Program-made: the position numbers and the translations under genes
Notes under the pieces: generated by a model
The model's input: only the letters and a program-made list of their open reading frames with translations
Databases searched by the model: none
What the model was told of the DNA's origin: nothing
Source: an uncultured Lachnospiraceae bacterium
GTDB taxonomy: Bacteria; Bacillota; Clostridia; Lachnospirales; Lachnospiraceae
Length of the DNA: 13,400 nt
Assembly (NCBI GenBank): GCA_910589105.1
Contig: CAJUST010000038.1
Span: 1-13,400 of the forward strand
Reading direction: 5' to 3'
Shown here: in pieces, positions 7,588-13,400 of the stretch
Numbering within the stretch: the first letter of the stretch is position 1
Layout of the letters: the number at the start of each line of letters is the position of its first letter

Positions 7588-7674
7588 GGAGAGTTATCGA
7601 AGTGGTCATAACGAGCTGCACTCGAAATGCAGTTGTCCGATCCGGGCGCGTGGGTTCGAATCCCACACTCTCCG
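7588..7674 (+). tRNA. tRNA-Ser(CGA)
   Basis: 87 nt with all class II serine features: acceptor GGAGAGT/ACTCTCC, anticodon stem CTGCA/TGCAG with loop CTCGAAA (anticodon CGA, reading UCG), a long variable arm with CCG/CGG pairing, a perfect T-arm GTGGG-TTCGAAT-CCCAC and discriminator G at 7674. CCA is not encoded. In Bacillus a tRNA-Ser also lies close to dnaX-yaaK-recR, so this neighbourhood may be an old shared arrangement (inference). Confidence 0.95.
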
Positions 7675-7682
7675 TTACATGG

Positions 7683-7722
7683 CGGCATATGAAACTTTCT
7701 TTCATATGCCGTAATTTATTTT
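7683..7722 (+). terminator. Hairpin between tRNA-Ser and the chemotaxis gene
   Basis: A perfect 12-bp stem (7683-7694 with 7700-7711) and 5-nt loop, followed by TAATTTATTTT. The shape fits an intrinsic terminator for the tRNA, though the T tract is interrupted. It ends only about 5 nt before the Shine-Dalgarno of the next gene, so it may instead be a processing or leaky read-through element. Confidence 0.6.
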
Positions 7723-7742
7723 AACGAAGGAGAGTGAAGGAA

Positions 7743-9524
7743 ATGATTTTAAAACATCTCAAAGTCCGGACGAAAATGATTCTGCTTTGCGCAATTACGA
7801 TTCTTGCCATGGCCGTTATTTGCGTCATTTTCAGTTACAGCATCTACTCCATAAGCAAGTTGTCACTGACTGAACTCGAAAAGTCGATGAACAGCAATTA
7901 TGATGCTGACATTAAACAAGAAGTGGAAACCGCAGTTTCTATACTGGAACACGTCTATAAGGACTGTGAGGAAGGCCTTACCACATTAGACGAAGCAAAA
8001 GAAAAGGGGGCGCATTTGCTTCGGGATCTCAAATATGGGGAAGAAGGCTATTTTTGGGCTGATACATACGAAGGCGATAATGTAGTTCTGCTTGGTTCGG
8101 AAACAGAAGGATCAAACCGTTATGAAGCCACTGATGTAAACGGTAATTTTTATATCAAAGAATTGATTAAAAAAGGCCGGGAAGGCGGCGGCTTTACAGA
8201 TTACTACTTTAACAAAGAAGGCGAAACGGAACCGCTTCCAAAACGCGCCTACACAAAAGCTTTTGAACCATTTGAATGGGTGATTGGAACCGGCAATTAT
8301 ATCAGCGACATCTCGGAGATCATCGATGCCCGCCAAGAAGAACAAAATTCTTATATCATGCAAAAGCTAAAGCTTGTTTATATAATTGCCTCTGCGTTAA
8401 TCCTGATTGTGGGGCTTTTTATCCTGTTGATTTCAAGGGAAATCATTTCTTCCCTGAAAAAAGCCGTCAATTACAATAAACTTCTTGGGAACGGCGATTT
8501 CTCGGCTTCTATGCCGGATGCCCTGCTTGCCAGAAAAGATGATTTCGGAAATTTAGCCCGCATGATGCAGCAAATGAAAGAAAATGTCAGCGCCTTAATC
8601 GGACAGATTCATCAGGAATCCGATACCATCAAAGACGCGACGGCAGATATAAACTCGGACGTATCCGCAGTCAATGAAGAAATGGAAACCGTGTCTGCAA
8701 CGACAGAGCAGCTTGCCGCAAGCATGGAGGAAGTAGCTGCGGCTTCAGAAGAAATAACAGCTATGTCACATGAAATTAACGAAGCGGCACAGAATATTTC
8801 TACGAAATCAGAAGACGCCTCTAAACGCGTGACGGAAATTGCCAAACGCGCAGATGATTCGATGAATTTTACATTAAATGACCACAAAGCGGCAAGTGAA
8901 ATGGCGAAACGCATCCGCGGTGAATTAAATCAGGCTTTAGATCACGTCAAAGTTGTGGAACAAATTAATGTATTATCAGAATCTATCATGAGCATTACTT
9001 CACAAACGAATATGCTCGCTTTGAACGCATCGATTGAAGCGGCAAGGGCAGGCGAAGCGGGGAAGGGCTTTGCCGTTGTCGCAGACCAAATCCGCGTTCT
9101 TGCGGAACAGTCGAAGCAGACGGTTGTAAACATCCAATCCATCACGGAAGAAGTCAATCAGGCAGTCGGCGAGTTGGCTTCCGATGCAAAACAGCTTTTA
9201 GAATTTGTATCTAATGATGTTTCAAACAGCTACCGCAGTTTCGAAGAAACCGCACAATTTTATAAGGAAGATTCTGATTATGTAGACGAACTGATTACGA
9301 ACTTCAGCCAAGAAGCAGATCATCTAAAGGAAGCAATCGGCGGCATTATGCAAGCGATTGAAGAAGTCAGCACTTCTACTGACGAAGGCGCAAAAGGCAC
9401 GACGGATATTGCCCAGAGAATCAGTGATGTTGTCCAACAAACGGAACAGATGACACACGCTGTGTCACACGCCAATGAATGTGTCACCTCCCTAGGCAAT
9501 GAGGTAGGAAAATTTAAAGTATAA
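7743..9524 (+). CDS. Methyl-accepting chemotaxis protein with Cache sensor
   Basis: A membrane chemoreceptor that signals to CheA/CheW. From this ATG it has 593 aa. In order: transmembrane helix about 12-34, extracellular sensor about 35-205 with the GEEGYFWADTYEG and PFEWVIGTGNYI motifs of single Cache (sCache_2) domains, second transmembrane helix about 213-233, HAMP about 235-287, and a long helical signalling domain whose hairpin tip reads LNASIEAARAGEAGKGFAVV (about residues 425-445). A GTG nine bases earlier (7734) stays in frame, but AAGGAG (7727-7732) would then be only 1 nt away; it is 10 nt from this ATG, which I prefer. No conventional promoter fits between the tRNA hairpin and the gene. 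No chemotaxis partners are adjacent, so it is an orphan receptor. Confidence 0.93.
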   Translation: MILKHLKVRTKMILLCAITILAMAVICVIFSYSIYSISKLSLTELEKSMNSNYDADIKQEVETAVSILEHVYKDCEEGLTTLDEAKEKGAHLLRDLKYGEEGYFWADTYEGDNVVLLGSETEGSNRYEATDVNGNFYIKELIKKGREGGGFTDYYFNKEGETEPLPKRAYTKAFEPFEWVIGTGNYISDISEIIDARQEEQNSYIMQKLKLVYIIASALILIVGLFILLISREIISSLKKAVNYNKLLGNGDFSASMPDALLARKDDFGNLARMMQQMKENVSALIGQIHQESDTIKDATADINSDVSAVNEEMETVSATTEQLAASMEEVAAASEEITAMSHEINEAAQNISTKSEDASKRVTEIAKRADDSMNFTLNDHKAASEMAKRIRGELNQALDHVKVVEQINVLSESIMSITSQTNMLALNASIEAARAGEAGKGFAVVADQIRVLAEQSKQTVVNIQSITEEVNQAVGELASDAKQLLEFVSNDVSNSYRSFEETAQFYKEDSDYVDELITNFSQEADHLKEAIGGIMQAIEEVSTSTDEGAKGTTDIAQRISDVVQQTEQMTHAVSHANECVTSLGNEVGKFKV

Positions 9525-9535
9525 ATATAAAGCAA

Positions 9536-9622
9536 GGCTGTTGCAAAACTTGGCTTATACATGGATAAAGCAAACATGGTTTTATACTATATCCTGTATA
9601 CAGCAGATATTTTGCAACAGCC
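9536..9622. repeat. Hairpin repeat, copy A (MITE-like or bidirectional terminator)
   Basis: Ends are perfect 13-bp inverted repeats (9536-9548 and 9610-9622), and the pairing continues inward imperfectly for about 32 nt per arm, leaving a loop of about 20 nt. It contains the palindrome CTGTATACAG (9594-9603). It begins 12 nt after the chemoreceptor stop and ends in CCCTTTTT, so on the plus strand it can terminate that gene. It is related in sequence and orientation to copy B at 10660-10755. Confidence 0.7.
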
Positions 9623-9718
9623 CTTTTTCATTCTGCAATCTGGTTTCCTGTAATTTCTTATAGCAGCTTTATTTTTTGCAAACCGGCTTTCTGAAATGTT
9701 TTGTAACATTTTTGTTTA
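9623..9718. other. Convergent intergenic spacer
   Basis: AT-rich spacer between the chemoreceptor repeat and the peptidase stop. The only structure I see is a weak AT-rich hairpin, AAATGTT/AACATTT with a 4-nt loop, followed on the plus strand by a few T residues; it could be a backup terminator. No open frame of note. Confidence 0.35.
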
Positions 9719-10594
9719 CTATTCTGCAAACAAGCTTCCCGCCATCAAAAATGACTCGGCCAGATCTTTGCGATAATCAAAATCGTCTTCTGACAGGCTG
9801 TTTATGACACAGCCGAAACTTTTTTCATTTCCGGTTGCGTGAATATATCTCTGATTTCCGATATACAAGGCGACATGACCGGGAAAATACAGCAAGTCCC
9901 CGATTCTTATCTGTTCTTTTGGAATTTCATGGATTGGGTACAGACTATTTAGCTCTGCATCACGGTAAATTAGGATTCCATTCAAGAAATAACACATAAA
10001 CGTAAAACCAGAGCAGTCAATGCCCTGAGCTGATTTGCCCGCCCATCGGTACTGCACGCCTAAATAGTTCTTAGCATTGGCGGCTAAAAGTTCGCGAAAC
10101 GTTTCTTCCGATTGGATTCTTTTTTTCTTTTGACGCAGAAAATATGTCTCCGGCTCTTTATCATATAAATACCCGTCGCTGTCCATTCGATACTTATAGG
10201 AAACCGAAGGAATATACCCTGTTTGTCCATCTGCTAATCTGACTTTATGGTATCCGCCAGTTTCTTCTGGAAGCAATGTCACGAAGCTTCCTTTCCTAAG
10301 CGCAGACAAACGTTTACTTTGCACACATGGCTGTTCCATCACGTCTGTGACGCCTCTTTTTATCAATGCCTCCTGACCGCTTGCATCTCTTGCCTGCAAT
10401 TCTTTGTATGTACAAAAACGGAGGGCTGTTTTTTTTAGCAAACCCCTATATCCGTAATGTGTCATAATTTCATAATATCCTTCCCGCTCCCCTATGACGC
10501 CAACTGCCCAGCCCATAAACAATTCGTCTGTCCGCTCTTTTTTATTTCTCGCGTAAAGCCAAACGGAAGGCTTGATTACCATTCCAACTTCCAT
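9719..10594 (-). CDS. NlpC/P60 (C40) peptidase, YkfC-like, with SH3-type domains
   Basis: A 291-aa cysteine peptidase of the NlpC/P60 fold. The C-terminal catalytic domain has Cys194 in GIDCSGFTF, His240 in FPGHVALYIG and His252 in YIHATG; the preceding YRWAGKSAQG is the usual lead-in. Residues about 5-60 and 80-135 look like two bacterial SH3 domains (for example GWAVGVIGEREGYYEI and GSFVTLLPEETGGYHKV). No signal peptide or membrane helix is present. This two-SH3 plus NlpC/P60 architecture is that of YkfC-like enzymes, which cut gamma-D-glutamyl bonds in peptides recycled from cell wall, so a cytosolic recycling role is likely (inference). GAGGG lies 6 nt before the ATG. The gene stands alone between two hairpin repeats. 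It contains an A8 run near codons 53-56. Confidence 0.88.
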   Translation of the reverse strand: MEVGMVIKPSVWLYARNKKERTDELFMGWAVGVIGEREGYYEIMTHYGYRGLLKKTALRFCTYKELQARDASGQEALIKRGVTDVMEQPCVQSKRLSALRKGSFVTLLPEETGGYHKVRLADGQTGYIPSVSYKYRMDSDGYLYDKEPETYFLRQKKKRIQSEETFRELLAANAKNYLGVQYRWAGKSAQGIDCSGFTFMCYFLNGILIYRDAELNSLYPIHEIPKEQIRIGDLLYFPGHVALYIGNQRYIHATGNEKSFGCVINSLSEDDFDYRKDLAESFLMAGSLFAE

Positions 10595-10659
10595 CGAATA
10601 CCCTCTTTTCTTTTCTTGTATTCTATGAATATGGCTTGGAAGATTATGACAAAAAATAA

Positions 10660-10755
10660 GGGCTGTCGCAAAATACAGCTTATATACATATAGAGATAAA
10701 ACGAATTTTTTCTAAGTTCCCTATACTGTATACAGCGGATATTTTGCAACAGCCC
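10660..10755. repeat. Hairpin repeat, copy B (MITE-like or bidirectional terminator)
   Basis: Terminal inverted repeats of 16 bp with one mismatch (10660-10675 and 10740-10755), extendable by two pairs outward and imperfectly inward to about 36 nt per arm. The last 30 bases are almost identical to copy A and include the same CTGTATACAG palindrome (10726-10735). It lies 9 nt after the stop of the 99-aa gene on the minus strand and runs into TTATTTTTT there, so it probably terminates that gene, and it forms the upstream edge of the peptidase gene. Confidence 0.7.
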
Positions 10756-10764
10756 TTTCGCTTT

Positions 10765-11064
10765 TTATTCTATGCCTTCCGGCTTTTCATAACGGCTCCA
10801 TATTTTGTCTGCCCCACAGACATGTTTCGTTCCGTCTTCATCAATAATGATATAATCATTTTGACCGATAAATATCCTGCCGCGGCGGGTTTTAATGTAA
10901 GGACAAACAATTGACCCGTCTGCCCGCTGCGTTTTCACCAGAAACTCTGTCACAATCCAGCCTTTTGTCACAACGTCCGCCAAAAGCTCTACGCCGTCTT
11001 CTAAATTTTTACCCAGCTCATATTTTACAATTTCTGCTTCTAATCCTATTCTTCTGCTCTTCAT
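10765..11064 (-). CDS. 99-aa hypothetical protein
   Basis: I do not recognise a named family with certainty. The 99 residues are soluble, with no membrane segment. The centre, GRIFIGQNDYIIIDEDGTKHVCGADKIWSRYE (residues about 62-93, split here as GRIFIGQNDYIIIDEDG then TKHVCGADKIWSRYE), resembles the pattern of small phage-associated domains in which a GDY-I-I-x-x-x-DG turn is followed by a Cys and an aromatic-YE end; this is pattern memory only. GGAGG lies 8 nt before the ATG. Upstream by 29 nt is the end of the small open frame/tRNA-Cys-like sequence, on the same strand and probably the same transcript; downstream is hairpin copy B. Confidence 0.7.
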   Translation of the reverse strand: MKSRRIGLEAEIVKYELGKNLEDGVELLADVVTKGWIVTEFLVKTQRADGSIVCPYIKTRRGRIFIGQNDYIIIDEDGTKHVCGADKIWSRYEKPEGIE

Positions 11065-11093
11065 AACTTATCCTCCATTTCATATACAGCTTT

Positions 11094-11213
11094 CTATTTA
11101 ATAGAAAAGGCGGCAATCGGATTTGAACCGATGACAAGGGTGTTGCAGACCTTTGCTCCTGCGTCCACAACGCCGCCCCACACACTGGTTTTACAACCAA
11201 TCTGAGTTTCCAT
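11094..11213 (-). CDS. 39-codon open frame overlapping the tRNA-Cys-like sequence
   Basis: Reads METQIGCKTSVWGG at the start and ends GSNPIAAFSIK. AAGG is 5 nt before the ATG (11213-11211); a GTG two codons upstream has a better placed AAGGTGG (7 nt). Two Cys (residues 7 and 23), no membrane segment. The end of the frame is the T-arm and acceptor of the tRNA-like sequence, and GSNPIAA is a typical chance translation of a tRNA 3' half, so it may not encode anything. I list it because promoter, ribosome site and stop all line up ahead of the 99-aa gene. Confidence 0.25.
   Translation of the reverse strand: METQIGCKTSVWGGVVDAGAKVCNTLVIGSNPIAAFSIK
11108..11177 (-). tRNA. tRNA-Cys(GCA)-like, degenerate D-arm (possible pseudo-tRNA)
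   Basis: 70 nt. The 3' half is convincing: anticodon loop CTGCAAC (GCA), 4-nt variable loop, perfect T-arm ATCGG-TTCAAAT-CCGAT, acceptor GGCGGCG/TGCCGCC (last pair G-U) and the cysteine-type discriminator U. The 5' half is not: between acceptor and anticodon arm are only 17 nt, in which at most two canonical D-stem pairs form, and the anticodon stem AAGGT/ACCCT has an A-C mismatch at its second pair. It is either a decayed tRNA-Cys or an unusual variant. CCA is not encoded. No other tRNA-Cys is in the window. Confidence 0.55.
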
Positions 11214-11270
11214 GACCACCTTAAATCCACCTTATTATATGGAGGCAGTCGAGTTCCATAAACTTACTAA

Positions 11271-11299
11271 ATTATAACATGACAGGAGACTGAAATCAA
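11271..11299 (-). promoter_or_regulatory. Promoter ahead of the tRNA-Cys-like/99-aa gene unit
   Basis: Minus strand: -35 TTGATT (11299-11294), 17-nt spacer, extended -10 TGTTATAAT (11279-11271). A second TATAAT lies at 11239-11234 without a good -35. The expected start near 11264 gives a leader with a TATGGA/TCCATA hairpin before the small open frame. Confidence 0.55.
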
Positions 11300-11316
11300 T
11301 ATTTTTCAGCCTCCTG
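11283..11316. repeat. Dyad overlapping the promoter
   Basis: Inverted repeat with 13-nt arms and one mismatch (11283-11295 with 11304-11316). No T tract follows on either strand, so it is not a standard terminator. It covers the -35 region of the minus-strand promoter and could be an operator, or mark the border between the conserved genes and the accessory debris to the right. Confidence 0.45.
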
Positions 11317-11368
11317 CGCCATGCTTCTCCGTTCTTTGACACATTCTGAAATAGTAAAGGAGATTGCT

Positions 11369-11587
11369 ATGGATTATCAATTAGAACTAAAACAAATTGT
11401 GGACTACCTACGGCGCCGCATCTACCGTGAATTCCTCCACAGTCTTATGGAAGATAGGGACATTCGCACAAATGGATGTTCCTATCTTTTTTATTACATG
11501 ACTCTCTGTTCCTATGCCAACTTCCGCTCCTCTTACCGGAGGATAGAGGGTATCTCCAATCTGTGTTTTGATAAAATAAAGACGTAA
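11369..11587 (+). pseudogene. 3'-truncated accessory gene fragment
   Basis: A 72-aa frame starting at an ATG with AAAGGAG 6 nt upstream (an in-frame ATG at 11321 has no ribosome site). Motifs such as VDYLRRRIYREF, DIRTNG and YFYYMTLCSYANF-like CSYANFRSSYRRIEGIS resemble, from memory, the N-terminus of a much longer protein family found in accessory regions of Lachnospiraceae and relatives. Resemblance stops after RRIEGIS, and the last ten residues look random. The likely cause is insertion of, or deletion next to, the IS3-type element that begins some 50 bases later. Function unknown. Confidence 0.45.
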
Positions 11588-11639
11588 CAGCAGTGGCCAA
11601 TAAGATATAATCATTCTGCAAAGAAAAGAGGCGCATATT

Positions 11640-11982
11640 ATGCCGCAGAATGATACTCCTGAATTTAAAAAGAAGATTGTCCGCCTCCGTCTGGAGGAAG
11701 GACGGACAATTCACAGCATCACCACGGAATACAGCATTTCCAAAGGGATTGTCCGCCGGTGGCGCAGTGGATTCCAGAAAGAATGCCATGCCCAAAGCCT
11801 TCAAACCCCTTCGCCCGCCAATGAAGCGGAAATTATGAAAGACAGCCTGCGCCTGCGCAGGGAACCGGCTGAAAAGGAGATGGAGATCCTTTTCTAAAAA
11901 AGCGGCGGCATTCTTTGCAAAGGAAATCGTTCGGCGGCTCGGCGTCTGCCCGAATGCCTATTTTGCAAGCGCCTGTCGGTAA
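11640..11982 (+). pseudogene. IS3-family transposase remnant (orfA plus start of orfB)
   Basis: The first frame (11640-11897, 85 aa) is an IS3-type OrfA: PEFKKKIVRLRLEEGRTIHS, a helix-turn-helix (ITTEYSISKGIVRRWRSGF), and a Leu/Arg/Glu coiled region. AGAGG precedes the ATG. At 11895 the frame meets TAA, but the typical continuation KKAAAFFAKEI is present one base back, across a run of six A (11896-11901), and goes on as RRLGVCPNAYF, a phrase normally found at the start of OrfB, before stopping at 11980. About 20 codons that usually lie between these phrases are missing, and the whole catalytic DDE domain is gone. It is therefore a broken fragment, not an active element. No clear inverted repeats could be assigned. 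Confidence 0.75.
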
Positions 11983-12089
11983 AGGAATTGACATACTCTA
12001 TTTCATTTTGAAAACAAATTGAATACAACAGCAGATGAAGCGCCGGAAACTCCTTTCTTTTGGGCGTTTACAGTGTCAGGAATCTGTTC

Positions 12090-12518
12090 AAGTCCTGTCA
12101 GCGTCATGGCCTACTTTGCAGAGATCATGCCGCTTTTCCATCTCCCATAGCAGTCTTCTAAGTTCTCCGGGTACTCCACACGCGGTCTTCCCAGATGCCT
12201 TCCGTCCGCTTTTGCCAGCTCGATGCCCTGGCGCTGCAGTACATGCCGCTGCGTCCAGTCCTCATCCGCCATATACGCAAATACAGCCAGCGCAACATCC
12301 GTAATGAGCTGCCCTACCAGTTCCTTCGACTGGGTGGTATCCAGTATGGGCATGGAAGTCACTTTGATGTCTGCGCCAATCTCTTTAGTGATGTGGAGCC
12401 ATTCCTTATAAATTTCTCCATAATTACGCCCGAACCGCTTCAGCTCCGTTACCACCAGCAGGTCGCCTTCCCGCAGGATGTTGTCTGCCAAGGAGTTGCA
12501 TACCGGGGAATCGAACTT
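12090..12518 (-). pseudogene. Truncated serine recombinase (resolvase/invertase family)
   Basis: Residues matching the middle and C-terminal part of small serine recombinases: ILREGDLLVVTELKRFGRNY (with the conserved Arg pair), PILDTTQSKELVGQLITDV, a degraded version of the usual YVAQxER stretch, then RQGIELAKADGRHLGRP. The N-terminal 50 or so residues with the catalytic serine (Y-x-R-V-S) are absent; the frame opens only at 12518, after a TGA, and the best in-frame start is a TTG at 12491. A TAG at 12113-12111 interrupts the helix-turn-helix: homologous residues continue past it (AMTLTGL). The gene is inactive on both counts. Confidence 0.75.
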
Positions 12519-12881
12519 TCAAAAATAAAAGATCGCTTATCCATCTGCAGGTTCGGATAATTACCCTTTTCCCATATAATTTTAATTTCCTCTAAAAAGT
12601 AGCGTACAGGATTGACATGTAGGGAACAGAATGCCCTCTGGAAACCTGTGATTTTTTTGATCCAATCCCCCCGCCGGCGCCCGACTTACGAAAATCCCCC
12701 ACTTACAGACCATGTACCTCTCCCATGGCCGAAAAATGCACCCAAACAAAATTCTGATGATCCATGTTTTTTCACCAGATGTCTGGGCGCCTGATATGCT
12801 ATTACTCTACTTTCAGGTATCTCTATGCCATTTTTACTTTTGTGTAGTATGACAATACACTACTTATAGGAGATGACCACA
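12519..12881. other. Region without an identifiable gene
   Basis: The minus strand holds an uninterrupted frame from 12685 to 12452 (78 codons) with no start until an internal ATG; it includes RAFCSLHVNPVRYFLEEIK and KGNYPNLQMDKRSF, looks protein-like in composition and overlaps the resolvase remnant in another frame. I do not recognise it; it may be a remnant cut by recombination. The plus-strand 60-codon frame at 12612-12794 shows no protein-like pattern. From about 12780 the DNA becomes the upstream region of the XRE remnant. Confidence 0.3.
12833..12872 (+). promoter_or_regulatory. Putative promoter, operator dyad and ribosome site of the XRE gene
   Basis: TTTACT (12833-12838), 17-nt spacer and TACACT (12856-12861) form a weak promoter. 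A GTAGT/ACTAC dyad (12844-12863) lies across it, the kind of site where an XRE repressor could bind its own promoter. AGGAG (12868-12872) is 9 nt before the ATG at 12882; it abuts an earlier ATG at 12873, which is therefore not the start. Confidence 0.4.
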
Positions 12882-13205
12882 ATGTCTTTATCCATTAGTG
12901 ATGCCCATGTTTTCAGCGCCGCCTTAAAGAAGGCCAGAAAGAAAAAGCATCTGAACAGGCGCAGTGCGCAGAACTGCTCGGCCATTCCGTATCCTTCCAG
13001 AAGGATCTGGAGCGCTGCCGCTGTTCCCCAAGCATTAAAAATTTCTACCACATCTGCAGGATGCTGGATATATCCGCAGATGACTGTATCTTCCATGACA
13101 GCCATGACAGGATCGGCTCTGCATATCACGAGCTTTTAAGGCTGCTCCCGCTCTGCGATGAAAGGAGCCTGTCCGTCCTGGTTGCCACAGCTTCCGCCCT
13201 GGCAG
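12882..13205 (+). pseudogene. Frameshifted XRE-type helix-turn-helix regulator
   Basis: The first frame gives MSLSISDAHVFSAALKKARK and then derails. One base back, from 12953, the frame continues as EQAQCAELLGHSVSFQKDLE, CSPSIKNFYHICRMLDISAD and LLRLLPLCDERSLSVL, which together make a standard XRE/Cro DNA-binding domain plus the short C-terminal tail seen in small Clostridia regulators. The join lacks residues expected between KKKHL and EQAQ, so a small deletion has shifted the frame. The family resemblance ends near 13205 (ATASALAEAES); the shifted frame stays open to the window end, but that part runs antisense to another gene. It probably controlled the lost mobile element. Confidence 0.65.
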
Positions 13206-13285
13206 AAGCAGAATCCCCTTTTGTTTCCAGTTTTTGGCTGTGTTTATCCCTCCTTTTTTTGCATATTATCCGTAATAATCTATCC

Positions 13286-13399
13286 TCACGCCCTCGCGTC
13301 AAAGCCGCCCTGCATTTCCACAGCATCCTGCCTTGCCGCCCGGAATGCATCATAGTAGGCAGCCTTCAAAGCCCCGTGTACCTGCGTCTCCGCCTTCGA
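13286..13399 (-). CDS. C-terminus of an unrecognised gene running off the right edge
   Basis: The last 37 codons and TGA of a minus-strand gene. The residues, for example ALKAAYYDAFRAARQDAVEM and the end GGFDARA, form an Ala-rich amphipathic helix of charged and aromatic positions, far more protein-like than the opposite strand. I cannot name the family. About 35-45 nt after the stop is AAGGAGGG with no start codon at the right distance (GCC AAA AAC follows an ACA), suggesting a second gene whose beginning was lost where it meets the XRE remnant. Confidence 0.45.
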   Translation of the reverse strand, partial: SKAETQVHGALKAAYYDAFRAARQDAVEMQGGFDARA

Positions 13400-13400
13400 C

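Noticed and set aside
7515..7724. Open frames on both strands across the tRNA-Ser gene (60-70 codons), one containing VGFEPTRPDRTT
   Set aside because: That phrase is the well-known chance translation of a serine tRNA; the DNA is fully explained by the tRNA and its promoter.
11018..11230. 70-codon minus-strand frame with SSVQIRLPPF
   Set aside because: Chance translation through the tRNA-Cys-like sequence, overlapping the start of the 99-aa gene and lacking a ribosome site.
11336..11341. TTGACA as a -35 box before the truncated gene at 11369
   Set aside because: No -10 box at 16-18 nt; that position is the Shine-Dalgarno.
12500..12525. tRNA 3'-end-like stretch GTTCGATTCCCCGG as a possible integration site
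   Set aside because: There is no matching 5' T-stem strand or acceptor, and no second copy in the window; it reads as part of the resolvase remnant.
1..13400. CRISPR arrays or defence gene clusters
   Set aside because: No regularly spaced repeats other than the in-gene LysM linker and the 48-bp pair, and no recognisable defence proteins.

Overview
The window looks like chromosome of a low-to-mid GC anaerobic Firmicute, most likely a Lachnospiraceae-type Clostridium. The basis is family recognition: a DUF5711-like protein, a membrane LysM protein and a CvpA protein next to recR/ybaB/dnaX, plus Clostridia-style Shine-Dalgarno sites (GGAGG) and -10 boxes (TGTTATAAT).

Bases 1-7440 are a tidy housekeeping block, all on the minus strand. 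A promoter upstream of pfkA (7475-7503) can drive 6-phosphofructokinase, then dnaX, ybaB/ebfC and recR with gaps of 11-17 nt, ending at a strong terminator (3750-3783). This unit couples a glycolytic kinase to the clamp-loader and recombination-repair genes. A membrane LysM protein follows, then a DUF5711-like protein and a CvpA-like protein, which share a translationally tight operon behind a tandemly duplicated promoter. A rRNA/tRNA-style promoter at bases 27-55 points left, out of the window.

Bases 7500-9620 run on the plus strand: tRNA-Ser(CGA) with its own promoter and a hairpin, then a Cache-domain chemotaxis receptor. Bases 9620-11300 return to the minus strand: a YkfC-like NlpC/P60 peptidase lying between two related hairpin repeats, a 99-aa unknown protein, and a tRNA-Cys-like sequence with a damaged D-arm that also carries a 39-codon open frame.

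Bases 11300-13400 are an accessory-region graveyard: a 3'-truncated gene, a frameshifted IS3-family transposase remnant, an N-terminally truncated serine resolvase with a nonsense codon, and a frameshifted XRE regulator. The C-terminus of an unrecognised gene enters from the right edge on the minus strand.

I do not see an obvious complete new defence or mobile system. The observations most worth following are a nine-A slippery run in dnaX placed where slippage would give an early-terminated gamma-like product, the odd tRNA-Cys-like locus, the paired hairpin repeats around the peptidase gene, the duplicated promoter, and the zinc-ligand-free MPN-like domain that I infer in the LysM protein.
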